Positions 31,620-44,590 of a stretch of 64,000 nt of DNA are shown piece after piece. The notes beneath the pieces were generated by a model that searched no databases, was not told the DNA's origin, and saw only the letters and a program-made list of their open reading frames with translations. How positions within the stretch are numbered: position 1 is the first letter of the stretch; every line of letters starts with the position of its first letter. A program made the position numbers and the translations under genes. This DNA is from Rhizomys pruinosus (lineage: Eukaryota; Chordata; Mammalia; Rodentia; Spalacidae). Location: contig VZQC01009558.1 in NCBI GenBank assembly GCA_009823505.1, positions 1,335,012 to 1,399,011 on the forward strand, given 5' to 3'.

Positions 31620-32299
31620 TACAGTTCAGATCCAAGTTCTTTATTGGATGTAGGGTTTGCAAATATTTACCTCTATTCTGCAATCTTTTTCTTTCTTTCA
31701 CTGAATTTTTGCAATTTCCGTACAATATAATTTGATGGTATTTAGATCCTCTCCCCGGCTGCACTTCCTCCGCTGCCCTGACACCCAATTTAGTGGACTT
31801 TTCTTATATGTAATACAGCCTATGAAGTCTGATTTGTGTCCCAAATCTCCTTCAGTGAGGGCGCATCCACTGGGCCCACCAACAGTCCCATCCTTGTAGG
31901 ACGCTGTCTTCCCCCTCTCGGCAGCCATCGATTGCCACAGTTACTAAAAGCTCCTTAGGTTGGGTTGGGATTTCCTACTCCTTCCCATGTCTGGACTGGG
32001 ATTTTGTCCGGTTGGAGCTTGCATAGACCTGTGCACGCTGTCACCATTGCTGCGAGCTCATGTGTGTAACTGACATCTGTCAGGAAGACTCTACTTCCTT
32101 GTGGTCATCTCCCTCTGGCTCTTACAATCTTTCTGCTTCTTTTTCTGCCACAATCCCTGAGCCTGGGGAGGCAGAGGTCTGGGACAGGTGTTCTATTCAG
32201 GGATAAACACTCTGTGCTCTCTTGTTCTCTGCAGACATTCTGTAGTCTTTTATAAAACAAGTGCTTAATTGTGATAAAGTCCAATTTATTGACCACACC

Positions 32300-32301
<2 letters not shown>

Positions 32302-32336
<35 letters not shown>
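32302..32336. repeat. (TG)n microsatellite
   Basis: About 17 TG repeats. Confidence 0.95.
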
Positions 32337-32337
<1 letters not shown>

Positions 32338-32420
32338 GCTGGGGAAGAACACAGCCAGGGTCTTGTATGTGCTATGTGAGTAGCCTACAGCTGTGTCACA
32401 TTCTAGCTGCACAGGAAATA
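32337..32420 (-). mobile_element. ID/B4-like fragment, antisense
   Basis: GTTGCTGGGGAAGAACACAG, CCAGGGTCTTGTATGTGCTA and a degraded head follow the antisense ID layout. Confidence 0.5.
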
Positions 32421-33270
32421 AGGTTGACAATTGACAAGTGGGACCTTCTAAAACTCAAAAGCTTCTGTACAGCAAAAGAAACAATCAGGGAAGTAAAGAG
32501 AAAACCCACGGAGTGGGAGGAAACCCTTCACTGCTGATACATCTGACAGAGCATTAACTTCCAGAATATATAAACTACTCAAAAAAACAAACAAGAAAAC
32601 AAATGACTCACTCAAAAGATGGAGCAAAGAGCTGAACAGAGACTTCACAAGTGAGGAAATAGAGATGGCTGAGAAACATCTTAAAAAGTGTTCAACTTCG
32701 CTAATAATTAAGGAAATGCAAATCAAAACCACTTTAAGATATCATCTCACTCCGATAAGGCTGGCTAGGATCAAGAAAACAAATGATACCAAATGCTGGA
32801 GAGGTTGTGGAGAAAGGGGAACACTCATCCACTGCTGGTGGGAATGTAAACTTGTACAACCACTATGGAAAGCAGTGTGGAGAACCCTTAAAAGACTCAA
32901 AATGAGCCTACCACCTGACCCAGCCATATGACATCTGGGTATATACCCCCAAGACTCATTCTACTGCAAAGATACATGTACAGCCATGTTTATTGTAGCT
33001 CTCTTCACAATAGCGAAGAGCTGGAACCAACCCAAGTGCCCCTCAACCGACGAGTGAATAGAGAAAATATGGTACATCTACATAATGGAGTTCTATGCAG
33101 CAGTAAAGAAAGATGACATCATGAACTTTGCAGGTAAATGGATGGAACTGGAAGATATGTTAAGTGAAGTAACACAGTCCCAGAAAAACAAACAATGAAT
33201 GATATCCCTCATCTGTGGATGCTAGCACCAAGTATCTAGTTGTAAGGCAAACTGAGCAACATTAATGTTA
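32421..33270 (+). pseudogene. LINE-1 ORF2 C-terminal fragment, second locus
   Basis: Sense L1 starting just before GACCTTCTAAAACTCAAAAG. The frame around 32,665-32,931 encodes MAEKHLKKCSTSLIIKEMQ, GERGTLIHCWWECKLVQPLW and SLPPDPAI, followed by a stop. Further downstream the readable sequence corresponds to YIYIMEFYAAVKKDDIM. It is related to 17,864-18,628 but independently inserted, and it keeps the Trp codon that is a stop there. Several stops and frameshifts; not functional. Confidence 0.85.
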
Positions 33271-33510
33271 TATTCCTCACAATCTGAACACAACTGTGCT
33301 CTTATATTATAAATCCCTAGACAGGTTCTAGAACAAACCTACCATTTATTTTCAGACTATGGATTTTTGGTATATGATGGTGGGCATGTATACATATTTT
33401 AGAGTAACAAAGTTAAAATGGAAAAAGGCAAATCAAGAAATAGGATATGGAAATAACACACAGTTTGTTTTCAGAAGATAGAATTTTAGTATAGGTGCAA
33501 TGAAAAAAAA
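33271..33510 (+). mobile_element. LINE-1 3' UTR
   Basis: A/T-rich continuation of the L1 fragment. It ends with GCAATGAAAAAAAA immediately before repeat R1, so the A-run at 33,503-33,510 could be an old poly(A). Confidence 0.6.
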
Positions 33511-33935
33511 ACCTTGGTTGATCTGGGCTGACTGTGTGGCCTTAAACATCCAAAGGAAAGTATAACCAGAAATAAATAATCAGTAAGGTCTGAGAAATTG
33601 TACTTCAGATATAAAACTTGAGAATCCTCCAAAGCTTCAATGCCAGATGGGGACTGCTAAGATATCCAGCTTATGGACTGAGCGGCTACTGCGATTTCAG
33701 CCTCTTCAGAGTGTAGACTGCTGTTGTTGGACTGCCCAGGCTGTGTCATGGAGGCCAGTGCAGGAAGATCAAGACAGGAGGCATGCTTGCTGGACCTCAT
33801 TTGGGTGACCATGGCAGGGAGGGACCCCAGTGTGGAGCACAGGCAGGATTGGTGGTTGTTTGGGCTTGCCAAGGAGGAAACTTCAAGCACTTCCTTGGGG
33901 AAAACATGCCATCTTTTAGCAAAAGAAAAAAAAAA
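33511..33935 (+). mobile_element. Unassigned about 425-bp interspersed repeat (R1), copy 2
   Basis: Homologous to 7,455-7,881 throughout and ending GCAAAAGAAAAAAAAAA. In both places an A-rich stretch precedes it. It may be a retroposon or a detached L1 3' end. Confidence 0.65.
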
Positions 33936-33941
33936 TCAGTT

Positions 33942-34020
33942 GGGCTGGGCATGGTGCCACATGCCTGCCATCCCAGCACTTGGGTGGCTGAGCTAGGAGG
34001 ACTGCTGCATGTGGGGTCAG
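33942..34020 (+). mobile_element. B1-like SINE, sense, truncated
   Basis: GGGCTGGGCATGGTGCCACA, CCATCCCAGCACTTGGGTGG. Confidence 0.75.
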
Positions 34021-34039
34021 GATGAGTGCCTTCCTCTGA

Positions 34040-34770
34040 TCTCAGTCTTATAAGAAGCATTTAGTCTTTCAATGTTCATTCTGAAATTAGCTATAGTTAC
34101 TCTTGATTAAATTACAAGCTTTCTGTTTACTCCTTCTTTGTAGAGTTTTTTTTAATCTTGAATGCATGCTAGATTTTTTAAACATACTTTTTCTGAGCCA
34201 GGGTTGGTGGCACAGACCTTTAATCCTAGCACTCAGGAGGCAGAAGCAGGTGGATCTCTGTGAGTTCAAGGCCAGCCTGGTCTACATAGTGAGCTCCAGG
34301 CCAGATGGGACTAAAGGGAGACCCTGTCTCAAAAACATAAAAAAAACCCTTTTCCGCTCTTATTGGTGCAATTATGTGATTTTTAAGTTTTAGTCTGTTG
34401 ATAATGTGGTGACATTGAATGATTTTCCAATATTGAACCAACCCTGCACATCTGGAACAAATTTCACTTGATTATGGGACATTGCTGTTTCCCATAGTTT
34501 TTTAGATTCTCTTCACTGATAATTTGTCAAGTATTAGCATCTCAGCTAATGAGTTTTAATGATTTGTAAGTTTCTTCTGTTTCTTTGTTGGCTTCATAAC
34601 AAGGAATAATGGCATTGTTAAATGAATTAGCAAGTGATTTTTCTCTCTTAATTCTTGAAGAAAGTATGAAACTTATTAATATTTTATTCAATCTGTTTAG
34701 TAAAATTCTCTAGTGAAATCATTCGAATCTGGAGATATAGTTGGGGTGGTTAAATTATATATACAGTTTC
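34040..34770 (-). mobile_element. Ancient LINE-1 ORF2 remnant, antisense
   Basis: CCAATATTGAACCAACCCTG, CACTTGATTATGGGACATTG and the following A/T-rich sequence read like the complement of the L1 reverse-transcriptase region. Interrupted by a sense B1. No frame survives. Confidence 0.55.
34196..34350 (+). mobile_element. B1 SINE, sense
   Basis: GAGCCAGGGTTGGTGGCACA to GAGACCCTGTCTCAAAAAC. Confidence 0.9.
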
Positions 34771-35002
34771 GGGCTGGAGAGATGGCCTAGCGGTTAAGAG
34801 CACCGACCGCTCTTACAGAGGACCCGGGTTCGATCCCCAGCACCCACATGGCGGCCAAGAACCGTCTGAAACTCCAGTTCCAGGAGAACTCCAGTTCCAG
34901 GGGAATCCGAGACCCTCTTCTGACCTCCGCGGCATTGCACGACACGGGTGCACACACCTGCATGCAGACAGTACATTCATACACATACCGAAATAAAAAA
35001 AA
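34771..35002 (+). mobile_element. B2 SINE, sense, full length, young
   Basis: Complete head, A box and B box. A perfect 20-base target-site duplication (34,751-34,770 and 35,003-35,022; core AAATTATATATACAGTTT) marks recent insertion. Confidence 0.96.
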
Positions 35003-35105
35003 TAAATTATATATACAGTTTCTTTTTTTAATGTTTATTTATTTATTTTGTGCCACAATGCATATCCTGGAGTTGGCTCTCTCTTTCTTTTTTATTTTTT
35101 ACATT

Positions 35106-35318
35106 TACTTTCATTTATTTCATTTTTTTAACAATACGTAATAAGTTTTGAGTACAAGCATCCTTCATGTAAAACCAATTTGCAAGAAGTTGTGCCCAAA
35201 CCCACACAGCCCAAGGCTCCCACCATCCAGCTGGAGGGGCTTGTATGTACAATCAAGTTGATCAAATAAGCGTCCAGTCTATATTGCTGTAGTTTCACCA
35301 TTCACCCCAATCACAGCC
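35106..35318 (-). mobile_element. Unassigned retroposed sequence (U), copy 2, antisense
   Basis: Complement of the 20,700-20,900 element, with differences spread along its length (shared CAAGCATCCTTCATGTAAAA, CCAGCTGGAGGGGCTTGT, CAGTCTATATTGCTGTAGTT). A T-rich end on the left fits a minus-strand poly(A). Confidence 0.75.
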
Positions 35319-36360
35319 CTTACATTCTACCATGCCCCCTTTTCTGCAGATTGTTCTGAAAAGGGGCACAGGTGGATGAGAAGCAAAACAGTCTACTTTC
35401 TCTGGAGATGTCATTTTGGACTCTGATCAGTTCTGGCTGTTTCCTTTCATGGGCTGACAGTTTGTCCAGGAATAACCTTTCAATCCTACTAATGAAGCAC
35501 AAGCAATTAGATATATAGGTATTTAAACAGTACTAATTATTATGGTAGGTTACTTTGGTATAGACACAGATGTTTGGATGGCATGCTAATCCATGAATTA
35601 CCTTTTTTTTCTGTAAAAGATGACTAGGTGTTACTGTGGCTTATAACATCTCCTAACCACTAGAGGATGTAAGCTTGTGGCATCAGCCCTGAGTTATTCC
35701 TCCAAGGAGAGAGCTAATAGCCAATTAGATTTGGAATATACAGACATATGGCTGCCACTGCTGCACAGTATTTCCAGGCAGGTGAGGTGTAGCTGATGCT
35801 GATGGAGGAGTCTTGCTTGACTCAAGGAGACCAGTTTTGCTTTATTGGTTTAGTGGCCTTTGGTAACCCTCTCTGGTATACCAGAGTCCAACTGTACACT
35901 TACAAGTGTGGTCTCAATACATCTTTCCCTTACATCAGGTCTTCGACAGCAGGGCCTTACCGCCTCTCTTCTTGCAGGTATCCCAGTTTACAGGCAAGAA
36001 GCCTTTACCTTTTGGGGGGAATTGGATCCCCTTGGCCAACATCTCCTTGGCAGAATAATCCATTGTTGATATCAGAGTGCTCCTGTATTAATATATTTTT
36101 CTTAAATGCACAGCTTAAAGAGACTCTAGTATTATATTTGGTTCTGAATAGAGAATAATCCTTTTCACAGTTTCTTTAATGATTACAGAGCTACTCAGAT
36201 GATCAGCTCCATCTTGGCTGAGCTTTTATTGTGGTTTTGGATTTCTTCAAACTGGTGGGTTCATTAGTATGAACTTGTCCATATGCTCCTCGCTGTTCTT
36301 TAAACGGCTACAGGATCTGAAGCAATCATCCTGATTCATTCCTGATATTGCTAGTTTGTT
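35319..36360. other. Single-copy or old repeat sequence, unassigned
   Basis: No exon or clear repeat recognised. Parts have the feel of an old retroelement internal region, but no protein motif can be read. Confidence 0.35.
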
Positions 36361-36362
36361 TC

Positions 36363-36402
<40 letters not shown>

Positions 36403-36958
36403 CCATCTATCTATCTATCATCTATCATCTATTTTTTAATAATCTATCAATCTACCTATCCATAATATACCAATCATTGATCTATATTTTATTTACCCAT
36501 ACCTATTAATCAAAACATCTGTCTACCTATCTATAATCTATCCATCATCTATCATCTATCAATCATCTATCTACCTATCACCTACCATCTTTCAGTCATC
36601 TGTCAATCATCTGTCTGATTACTTATCTATCATTTATCAATCATTTTTCTGTCTACCTATACCATCTATCTATCATCTATCTATCATCTATCAATCATCA
36701 ATCTATCATCTATCTATCTATCTATCTATATCTATCATTTATGTATTAATCATCAGTCTATCATGTATCTAGCTAGTTAGTTATCATCTATCTATCTAAA
36801 TCTATATCATCTGTATATCAATAATCTATTTATCTATCATCTATCTATTATCTATCAATCATCTATCTATCATCAATATATTATCTATTTATCTATCTAC
36901 ATCTACCTATCATTTATCTATCATCTATATACTTAGCTATCTGTCATGTATTATCCAA
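36361..36958. repeat. Degenerate (TCTA)n array, about 600 bp
   Basis: It starts with a dozen perfect TCTA units and continues as TCTA mixed with TCAATCA, TCATC, TACC and TTTA variants. Length and degeneracy suggest an old, long tetranucleotide locus. Confidence 0.95.
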
Positions 36959-37314
36959 TGGGAATTTTTTGGAAAATAATTCTTTCTAGTGGACAATTTT
37001 ATCCACAAAGAAGAATGCAGTACTGTCATCTGTAACAACCTGGGTGGAGCTGTAGGCTGTTTCAGTGAGGTGGCTCAACACAGAAGACAAGTGCTGCATT
37101 TTCCCTTGTCCCTTGTATGTGACTGTTAACACCGCTGATCTCAGAAATGCAGTGTAGAACAGCTGTTCCCACAGAGTGGGAAGGGTAACGAGGAGGACAG
37201 GTGAGGAGAGGACTGTGAATGGGTTCAGTGGTGCAACTGAAAGGGAGGAATAATTTCCACGATATTCAAACAGCAGGGTAACCATAGTTGACAACATTTC
37301 TTCAAATATTCTAT
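36959..37314. other. Single-copy sequence, no gene seen
   Basis: Nothing recognised; a minus-strand open frame of 103 codons shows no domain. Confidence 0.4.
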
Positions 37315-37531
37315 TTCTCTTTTAATTTTATGTGTATGAGTGTATTGACTGCATGTGTGTAAGTGCACCCTTGTCATACAATGCCCTTGAAGGTCAGAAG
37401 AGAGCTTCAGATTTCCCCTGGAACTTGAGTTACAGATGGTTGTTAGCTGCCATGTGGGTGCTGAGAATCAAACCCGGGTCCTCTGCAAGAGCAGCCAGAG
37501 CTCTTAACCACTGAGCCATCTCTCCAGCCCC
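37315..37531 (-). mobile_element. B2-family SINE, antisense
   Basis: TTTTATGTGTATGAGTGTAT to GAGCCATCTCTCCAGCCCC, with AGTTGACAACATTT/AGTTGACAATATTT on the two sides. Confidence 0.9.
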
Positions 37532-38724
<1,193 letters not shown>

Positions 38725-38900
38725 TTTACTGAGGCAGGGTCTGTCAGTCAAGCCCAGAACTCATTGATATGAATGACTAGTCATTTTGGCCAGCTTGCTC
38801 TGGAGTTTCCCACCCGCACACACACATATGCATGAGTACCCACACACACTTATGTCCCTACACACGCATACATACATATTAGTACACTACATACCCACAT
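38725..38900 (-). mobile_element. Composite SINE remnant, antisense, with CA-rich side
   Basis: CTGAGGCAGGGTCTGTCAGT and GGCCAGCTTGCTCTGG match the composite SINE; 38,815-38,900 is an ACAC/CATA-rich stretch. Confidence 0.45.
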
Positions 38901-38964
38901 GAGAAAATTAAAGAAAAACATTTCACCTATATTCCTTTTTTTAAAGATGAGTATGCAGGAGTTG

Positions 38965-39235
38965 GATGTTCTATAAATTCAAGTTCCTAAGTCGAAGATC
39001 TGAGCCTCCATGTGGTGATGTTTGGAGGATTAGGTTTAGCTGTGGTCATGGATGGGAAGCTCATGAGGTCAGCGTCCCCCATGTGAGGACATCGTGAGTG
39101 GGGGGAAAGGGCCCTCTCTGGAGAATACAGTCAGTTGGCACCTTGATCTAGAATAGTCTAGCCTCCAGAAGTGTAAGAAATGAGTGAGTTATATGACTTT
39201 TTGTGCTAGTCGGTTGAGCTGACTACAGCGTGCGG
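38965..39235 (+). mobile_element. MLT1-like MaLR LTR fragment
   Basis: GATGTTTGGAGGATTAGGTT, CATGTGAGGACATCGTGAG, GGCACCTTGATCTAGAATAG and CCTCCAGAAGTGTAAGAAAT follow the order of ancient mammalian MaLR (MLT1-type) LTRs. No internal coding region adjoins it. Confidence 0.55.
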
Positions 39236-39874
39236 CTGGTTGGTAGAGGATTCAAATTAGGTGTGTACCTCCCAGAGCTTGTTTGGAAGGTAACTGATTG
39301 TTCCTCCAACTCGAATATGCCTGTCTGATCTGAGTACAAGCCACAGGTCTTTGCTGAGGGCATCTGTCCACACCCTGTTCTCGTTAGTAATCAGAGCTGT
39401 GCAGTTCATCTCATCTGGCTCTTTCTCTCCTAGACGCAAGCCCTGGACCTTCTCAAACAGCATCAGCTAATCCTCCTCTGTGTTTCCAGCACCCCATGCC
39501 CAGCTGGTTCTGTTCCAGTGCTACCCAGCAGGTCTTGCAGAACTCCTCTGAGTTTCACCTCTGTTGCTCTTTCCTGGCTCTTCTCCCTCTGTCTGTCATA
39601 CAGAACTGGCACTGGCACACAGAACGTGTGCACTCTTACCCATTTTTTCCATGGATCTTCTTCTAGAGGAGTGTGTTCTAGCCAGCTTCCCTTCCTTTGA
39701 GACAAAGGACAGCCTCCGAAAGCCTGCTCACAGTTCACACTGCCTTCTCATGTATTGAAGCTCATGAAAGGGAGCAAGACACCCTTCTCAGAGGAGGGTC
39801 TACTGCAAGTGTCACCGATGGTGATCAAGAACACCATTTGTTTATTTTTTAGACAGGATACATACTGGGTACAT
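39236..39874. other. Single-copy sequence, no gene seen
   Basis: Nothing recognised. Confidence 0.4.
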
Positions 39875-40010
39875 GATAGACATTCTCATTTATCATCCAA
39901 CAATAGCACAAGCATATGCTGTGACCCCATGTTACAGGTGGAAAATTAAGCTCTTACCCAAAGACCATTGCCAGCTAACGGTGACTGTGGGATTCGGCTC
40001 CAGAGCCCCC
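39875..40010 (+). mobile_element. MIR fragment
   Basis: TTCTCATTTATCATCCAACA, CCATGTTACAGGTGGAAAAT and GTGGGATTCGGCTCCAGAG match the MIR core and 3' part. Confidence 0.6.
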
Positions 40011-42071
40011 CACGCCCCCGTGTTTTTGCTGCTTCCCATATGCTTGTCAACCCCAGGTTGACCAGTTAACGATGCCGGTAAGCAAATGGCTGAGATGATG
40101 GACCACAGAGCATTTGTGTGCTATTTTTTCTCCAGTTATCTCTGGTTCCCTAAATTGTGTTAAAGGTGGAAGAAGGGATTTTATAAGCCTTGTTTCACAC
40201 CCTGGAAAAACTTAGTTCCCAGGAGATGTTCATGCAGGGTCAATGCAGTAAGAACCAAAACATGGGGGAAGCCTAGGTCTTGAAATAATTTTTTTCCTTT
40301 TCTTTCTTCATAGATTTGTACCAGGACATTGAACTGTCAGGATGATGGAATTTAGTGGCAAATCTTTTGTCGTAATTGCCTATTTAACTCTGCATTATGT
40401 GCAGTTGAGTTTTTCAGCTGAGATACAGCTGTCTATTCTACAGGCTTTGTCTGAGCTTGTCTGGTCATTATGCTCACAGTGAGAGCAGATGGGTAAGCGA
40501 GATGTGATTTTGTCTAGAGGAGGTGATTGATCCTAACGAAAGTGTCAGGCGTAAGCCTCCAGGGTAAAAGGGCCATGTAGAGGAGCACAGATTTTAAGAA
40601 ACACAAAGAGGAACAGAATCTGCATGGGAAGGTTCTATGGTAGAAAGGACTTCTGAGTTTGATCTCAGTGGACTAAGTTTATAGAGATGAAAAGCCTGAG
40701 TCTCTCAGAGTTCTGCAAAGGACCTCATCATTTTTTAAATTTCATTACATTTCCCCAAAACATGTTTGTCACCATAGTTCCTTAGAGGGTGGCAACATGC
40801 ATTATTTATTGGAATTCCTAAAATATTAGCATCAATAAATTCCACAGTAGCTTCAAAAACATCCTGCCCAGGTGGGTAAGCTAGTTTGAAATAACAGTTT
40901 TCAAGCTGTTGAAACTTTCCAATTCTACAGAGCTACTGGAATCTTTAGAAACAAATAAGAAGCCCAGAGCAATGAGCTCAACTCTCAAACATCAAACATT
41001 TCAGAGAGAAGAGGATTCGATCCTCTTGTGTTTCAAGCCCTTTATTCATAAAAGAAGAAAATCATTCCTCACGATGATGTTTAAGTGTTGTTTTCTTTTC
41101 CAGAGAGGTGTAAGATTGTTTTATATAATTGCCACTGGATTTTATTTCTTGAATATTAAGATTCCAAGTGTCTATTCTAATACATTTGGGTTATTTTTAG
41201 CTAGAAAGAAACGATTTTCCAAGTTTAAAAGTTAAAAATCATTATAGCCAAATCTTTGAAGCTGCCCAAGGGATAGTGTCCATCATTCTATGGTCTCCAG
41301 AAGGTCAACTGTTATTTGGGGTTTTGGATGGCTGGACTTAGATCCTAAGTATTGGATAACTTAGTTTTTGAGATGACTGATTCTCATCATGTGAACCTTT
41401 CCTCCCCTCTCCTGCTTCAATTTGTTGTTTATTTTGGCTTCTGGGGGGGAACATACAGATTGATATTACCCACTTGTATCCAAGATGCAATGTTCTTATT
41501 TCTCTCAGTGGAGTAGGTCTCGATTTGCAGGGGATGGAGGTCAGCAGAACTGGGGTGAATCTCGCTGTCCTGGATGAGCAACTTGCTATCAGACAGCCTT
41601 TAAAGGACAGAACAAGGACCAGGAGGAGATCCTGAAAAGGCTCAGTATTGCTGGGGAGTATCAGTCTTTTTGCTAAAAATCTAAATATGAACTGCTTGAC
41701 AGCAGTATTCACAGATGCCGTGGCTGGGGAGAGGGAAAGGGCTGGGGGGGAGGGAGTCCTTATCCCTGGGGAGTTAGGTTCTGCCTAAGTTAGCAGCACT
41801 TGCTAGGGAACCATGCAGGGAGCGAGGTTTGGACTAAAGGTTTCCAGATCATTCTCCAGCTCCAAGATTCTATTGTTTGAAATGCTTGGGTTCCCTTGCA
41901 TGTTTCTTTGTTTGCACTTGTGACATTGTTGTGTAATATGTCCAGATATAGCTCCGCAACAAACCTGAAAATTCCTTGAAGACAGAGATAGTATCTATCG
42001 TTTTAGATCCCAGTAGACTAGTCCAGTGACTAGGTCCATAGAAGCACTAAATAACAACAAAGGAAGGAGTG
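40011..42071. other. Long repeat-poor single-copy block
   Basis: About 2 kb in which I recognise no transposon, microsatellite or exon. Open frames of 108 (40,909-41,235, +) and 124 codons (41,338-41,712, -) have no recognisable domain or splice context. Repeat-poor blocks like this can hold conserved regulatory sequence. Confidence 0.4.
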
Positions 42072-42213
42072 ATTTTTTTTGTCTTTTTTGAGACAGTTTC
42101 TCCCCGTAGCCCCAGCTGTCCTGGAACTCACTATGTAGAGGAGGCTGGCCTTGAACTCCCACCTGCCTCTGCCTCCCAAGTGCTGGGATTAAAGCCATGC
42201 ACCATTACACCCA
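42072..42213 (-). mobile_element. B1 SINE, antisense
   Basis: TTTTTTGAGACAGTTTCTCC to GCACCATTACACCCAG, with a short internal deletion. Followed by an (AT) run at 42,237-42,252. Confidence 0.9.
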
Positions 42214-42252
42214 GAAGAATGAGTGAATTTCGTCTATATATATATATATATT

Positions 42253-44091
42253 ACATATTTTAATATGTAGTTCAAGTTATCAGCAAGTAACTTTGCTTAC
42301 TGTGATCATGGTCACGTTCCTTAGAGTCAGTGGCTGTTTAATATGTGAGCAATAGAATGCACCACCCGATTCCCGAACCGTGGCACTTACAGTGAAGGAA
42401 TTCTCTGTTCTTAAGGTCTCAAAAAGACAAAAAAAAAAGAATGGCAGAATATTCAAAAGACCAAAGAGAAAGCTTACTCGAGACCTGCACACAGCTAGCG
42501 AGAGCTGGACCCTGTGTGCCAGCTATCCAGCCCACACTTTATCCTAGGGACCATAATCTCTAGAATATTTTAACTGGGGAGTGACATGATCTGACTCAGG
42601 TTTCAAAAACATTTGTTACAACCAAAATGTGGAGAAGGACAGTGGAAAGGAAGACCAGCTACCCACCAGTGACTACAGTCCCTCGGAGGAAAGGAAGACC
42701 TGGGGACCAACCAGTGACTGTGGTATCCCAGTGAGAGGTAATGGAGGCTCCGCCAAGCAAAGGCAGTGTGAACAGGAGCAGACAGATTCTACTCAAATCA
42801 CCAAAGTCCGTGGTTGACTGGAAGTGACTGTGAGCAGTGCATCAAGGATGGCTGGGCTCCTGGCAAGGACAGCCGGGTGAGCAGTTCCCTCCAGGAGCCA
42901 GCCAGCAAGAGAATAGGATGCCATCTGATGAGCTTGCCAAACTCCGAGTAGCTAGAGTTCTCTTCTACTCTCCTGTCTGGCACCACTCTGTGGAAGTACA
43001 CACGTCCCCTTTGCGAGTCTAAGGGGATGCAGTGCTTGGCTAGAGTCCTCACTGGTCACTGGCTTTTATTCCTTTGTTCACTCAACCAATAGCTACAAAA
43101 AGCGATTATGTATTCATAGCATCTGGCATCCAGCATCCGGAGCCCCAGTGCCCATGCGTGCAGGTGATTCATCTCTACTGACACGGTTCTGAAATCCAGA
43201 GTACAGCCCTAGGTTTCCGCAGTCCTTCCTAACATCTCAGCCCAGTCTTCACTGACTGCGTGCTGGCTCTGCCACATCAAACACGATCCACTTCTGGTTC
43301 GCATGACAGCAACAACTTTTCTCATTAAATTCCCATGATTTCCTTAAATTTTAGCCCATTTTTCATGGGCTTATAAGGTCTTTGATCGTTTCTACTTTGA
43401 TAGAAGCTAAATACTTAGTGAAAACTCTGAATAAATCATTTTATGTGGCCAGAGATTTGAAAACCTCAAGGGTTCCATGACTAATTCTGGGCTTCCTGGG
43501 ATGGGAAAATGCTGGAGTTTCAGTCACAGATGTGGTTGGTGAGAGCCTTGCTGACAGTACTTGAATTTGAAGCAACTTAATTTCACATTTGATGCTCGGG
43601 TTTCCCACACTAAAGTGTGAAATGCAGGTATCAGAGTCACCAACAGCGTTTGCAGACAGAAGTAATGGACACTGGCACTCAAAAGGAACCTAGGACACTT
43701 AGATGGTAAAGTGCAATACACAGATGTGGGTAAAGCCTCAAGCATCTAGAAGAGAGCATCTTGGAAACCTAATTCCTGAGAATCAGGGGTGTCCATACCA
43801 CTGGGCCAGAGGAATAAGACATTTAATTGAACAGCACCTTCTGACTGACCACTAACACATGTTCTTGTCAAACAAAGCTCCGAGAACTTTTAACTCCTTG
43901 AGGATACTTAAAGGATTCATAAAGTAATTTTGAATTACTAGTCTGCTGCTAATAAATGTATAATTTTAGTATTACTTAATAATCAATCAATAAAACATAA
44001 CATACTGGCTATTTATTTCAGTTGATTCAATGATACCATTGTGAACAAGGCCCAAGATTGGATTTTCTCCAAACATGTTTTCAGTTCTTTG
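42253..44091. other. Repeat-poor single-copy block
   Basis: 1.8 kb without recognisable repeats or exons. Confidence 0.4.
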
Positions 44092-44230
44092 TTTTGTTTG
44101 CTGGGGTACCTGTTGTAGCCCAGGCTGGCCTAGAACTGTCTTTGTAGCTGAGGATGAACTTGAACTCTTGATCCTTCTGCCTTCAGGGTCCAAGTGCTGA
44201 GATGACAGGCACAAACCACCATACCTGCTT
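44092..44230 (-). mobile_element. Old B1-like SINE, antisense
   Basis: GTAGCCCAGGCTGGCCTAGA, GATCCTTCTGCCTTCAGGG and GTGCTGAGATGACAGGCAC. Confidence 0.75.
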
Positions 44231-44439
44231 GATATTTTTAGTTTTGCACAGAGAACTTGCTCAACAGCAGGTTTCCTCTAGCCCAACTGACTGCCTCTAA
44301 TACGCTTAATTGGCCAGTGAATAGACAATACAGCTTCCGCAGGCTACTGACGTAGAAGGTAGATTGTCTTTGTATGCAAAAGCTAAATACAACCTGCAGA
44401 TCAGATCGTGGAAGCTTGAGGAGGTTTCTGACCATGTCT

Positions 44440-44590
44440 ATCTAATCTTAATTGTTTTACTTTAAGTGAAAGAAATTTAGCCCAGATAAGGTACTTTGTT
44501 CAAAGTCAAAGCTTGTGCCAGGTCAGGACAAGACCTGGATCTTAAGTCCAGTGTGGTCATTAGTTCACTGTGCTGCATTCACTCTTGTCT
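44440..44590 (+). mobile_element. MIR fragment
   Basis: CAGATAAGGTACTTTGTTCA, GACCTGGATCTTAAGTCCAG and CACTGTGCTGCATTC follow the MIR 3' half. Confidence 0.6.

Larger units (their letters stand above)
29520..32300 (-). mobile_element. Ancient LINE-1 3' region, antisense, interrupted
   Basis: Antisense L1 order is visible in pieces: GAGGATGTTTAGGTTGTTTC (29,796), GCCTCCAGCCGTGTGGTAAT and GCAGCATTTGGTATGGTTAG (30,970-31,025), TTATTGGATGTAGGGTTTGC (31,640) and AAGTCCAATTTATTGACC (32,278). The R2 repeat with its minisatellite and several SINEs interrupt it. Family identity is from memory of L1. Confidence 0.55.
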
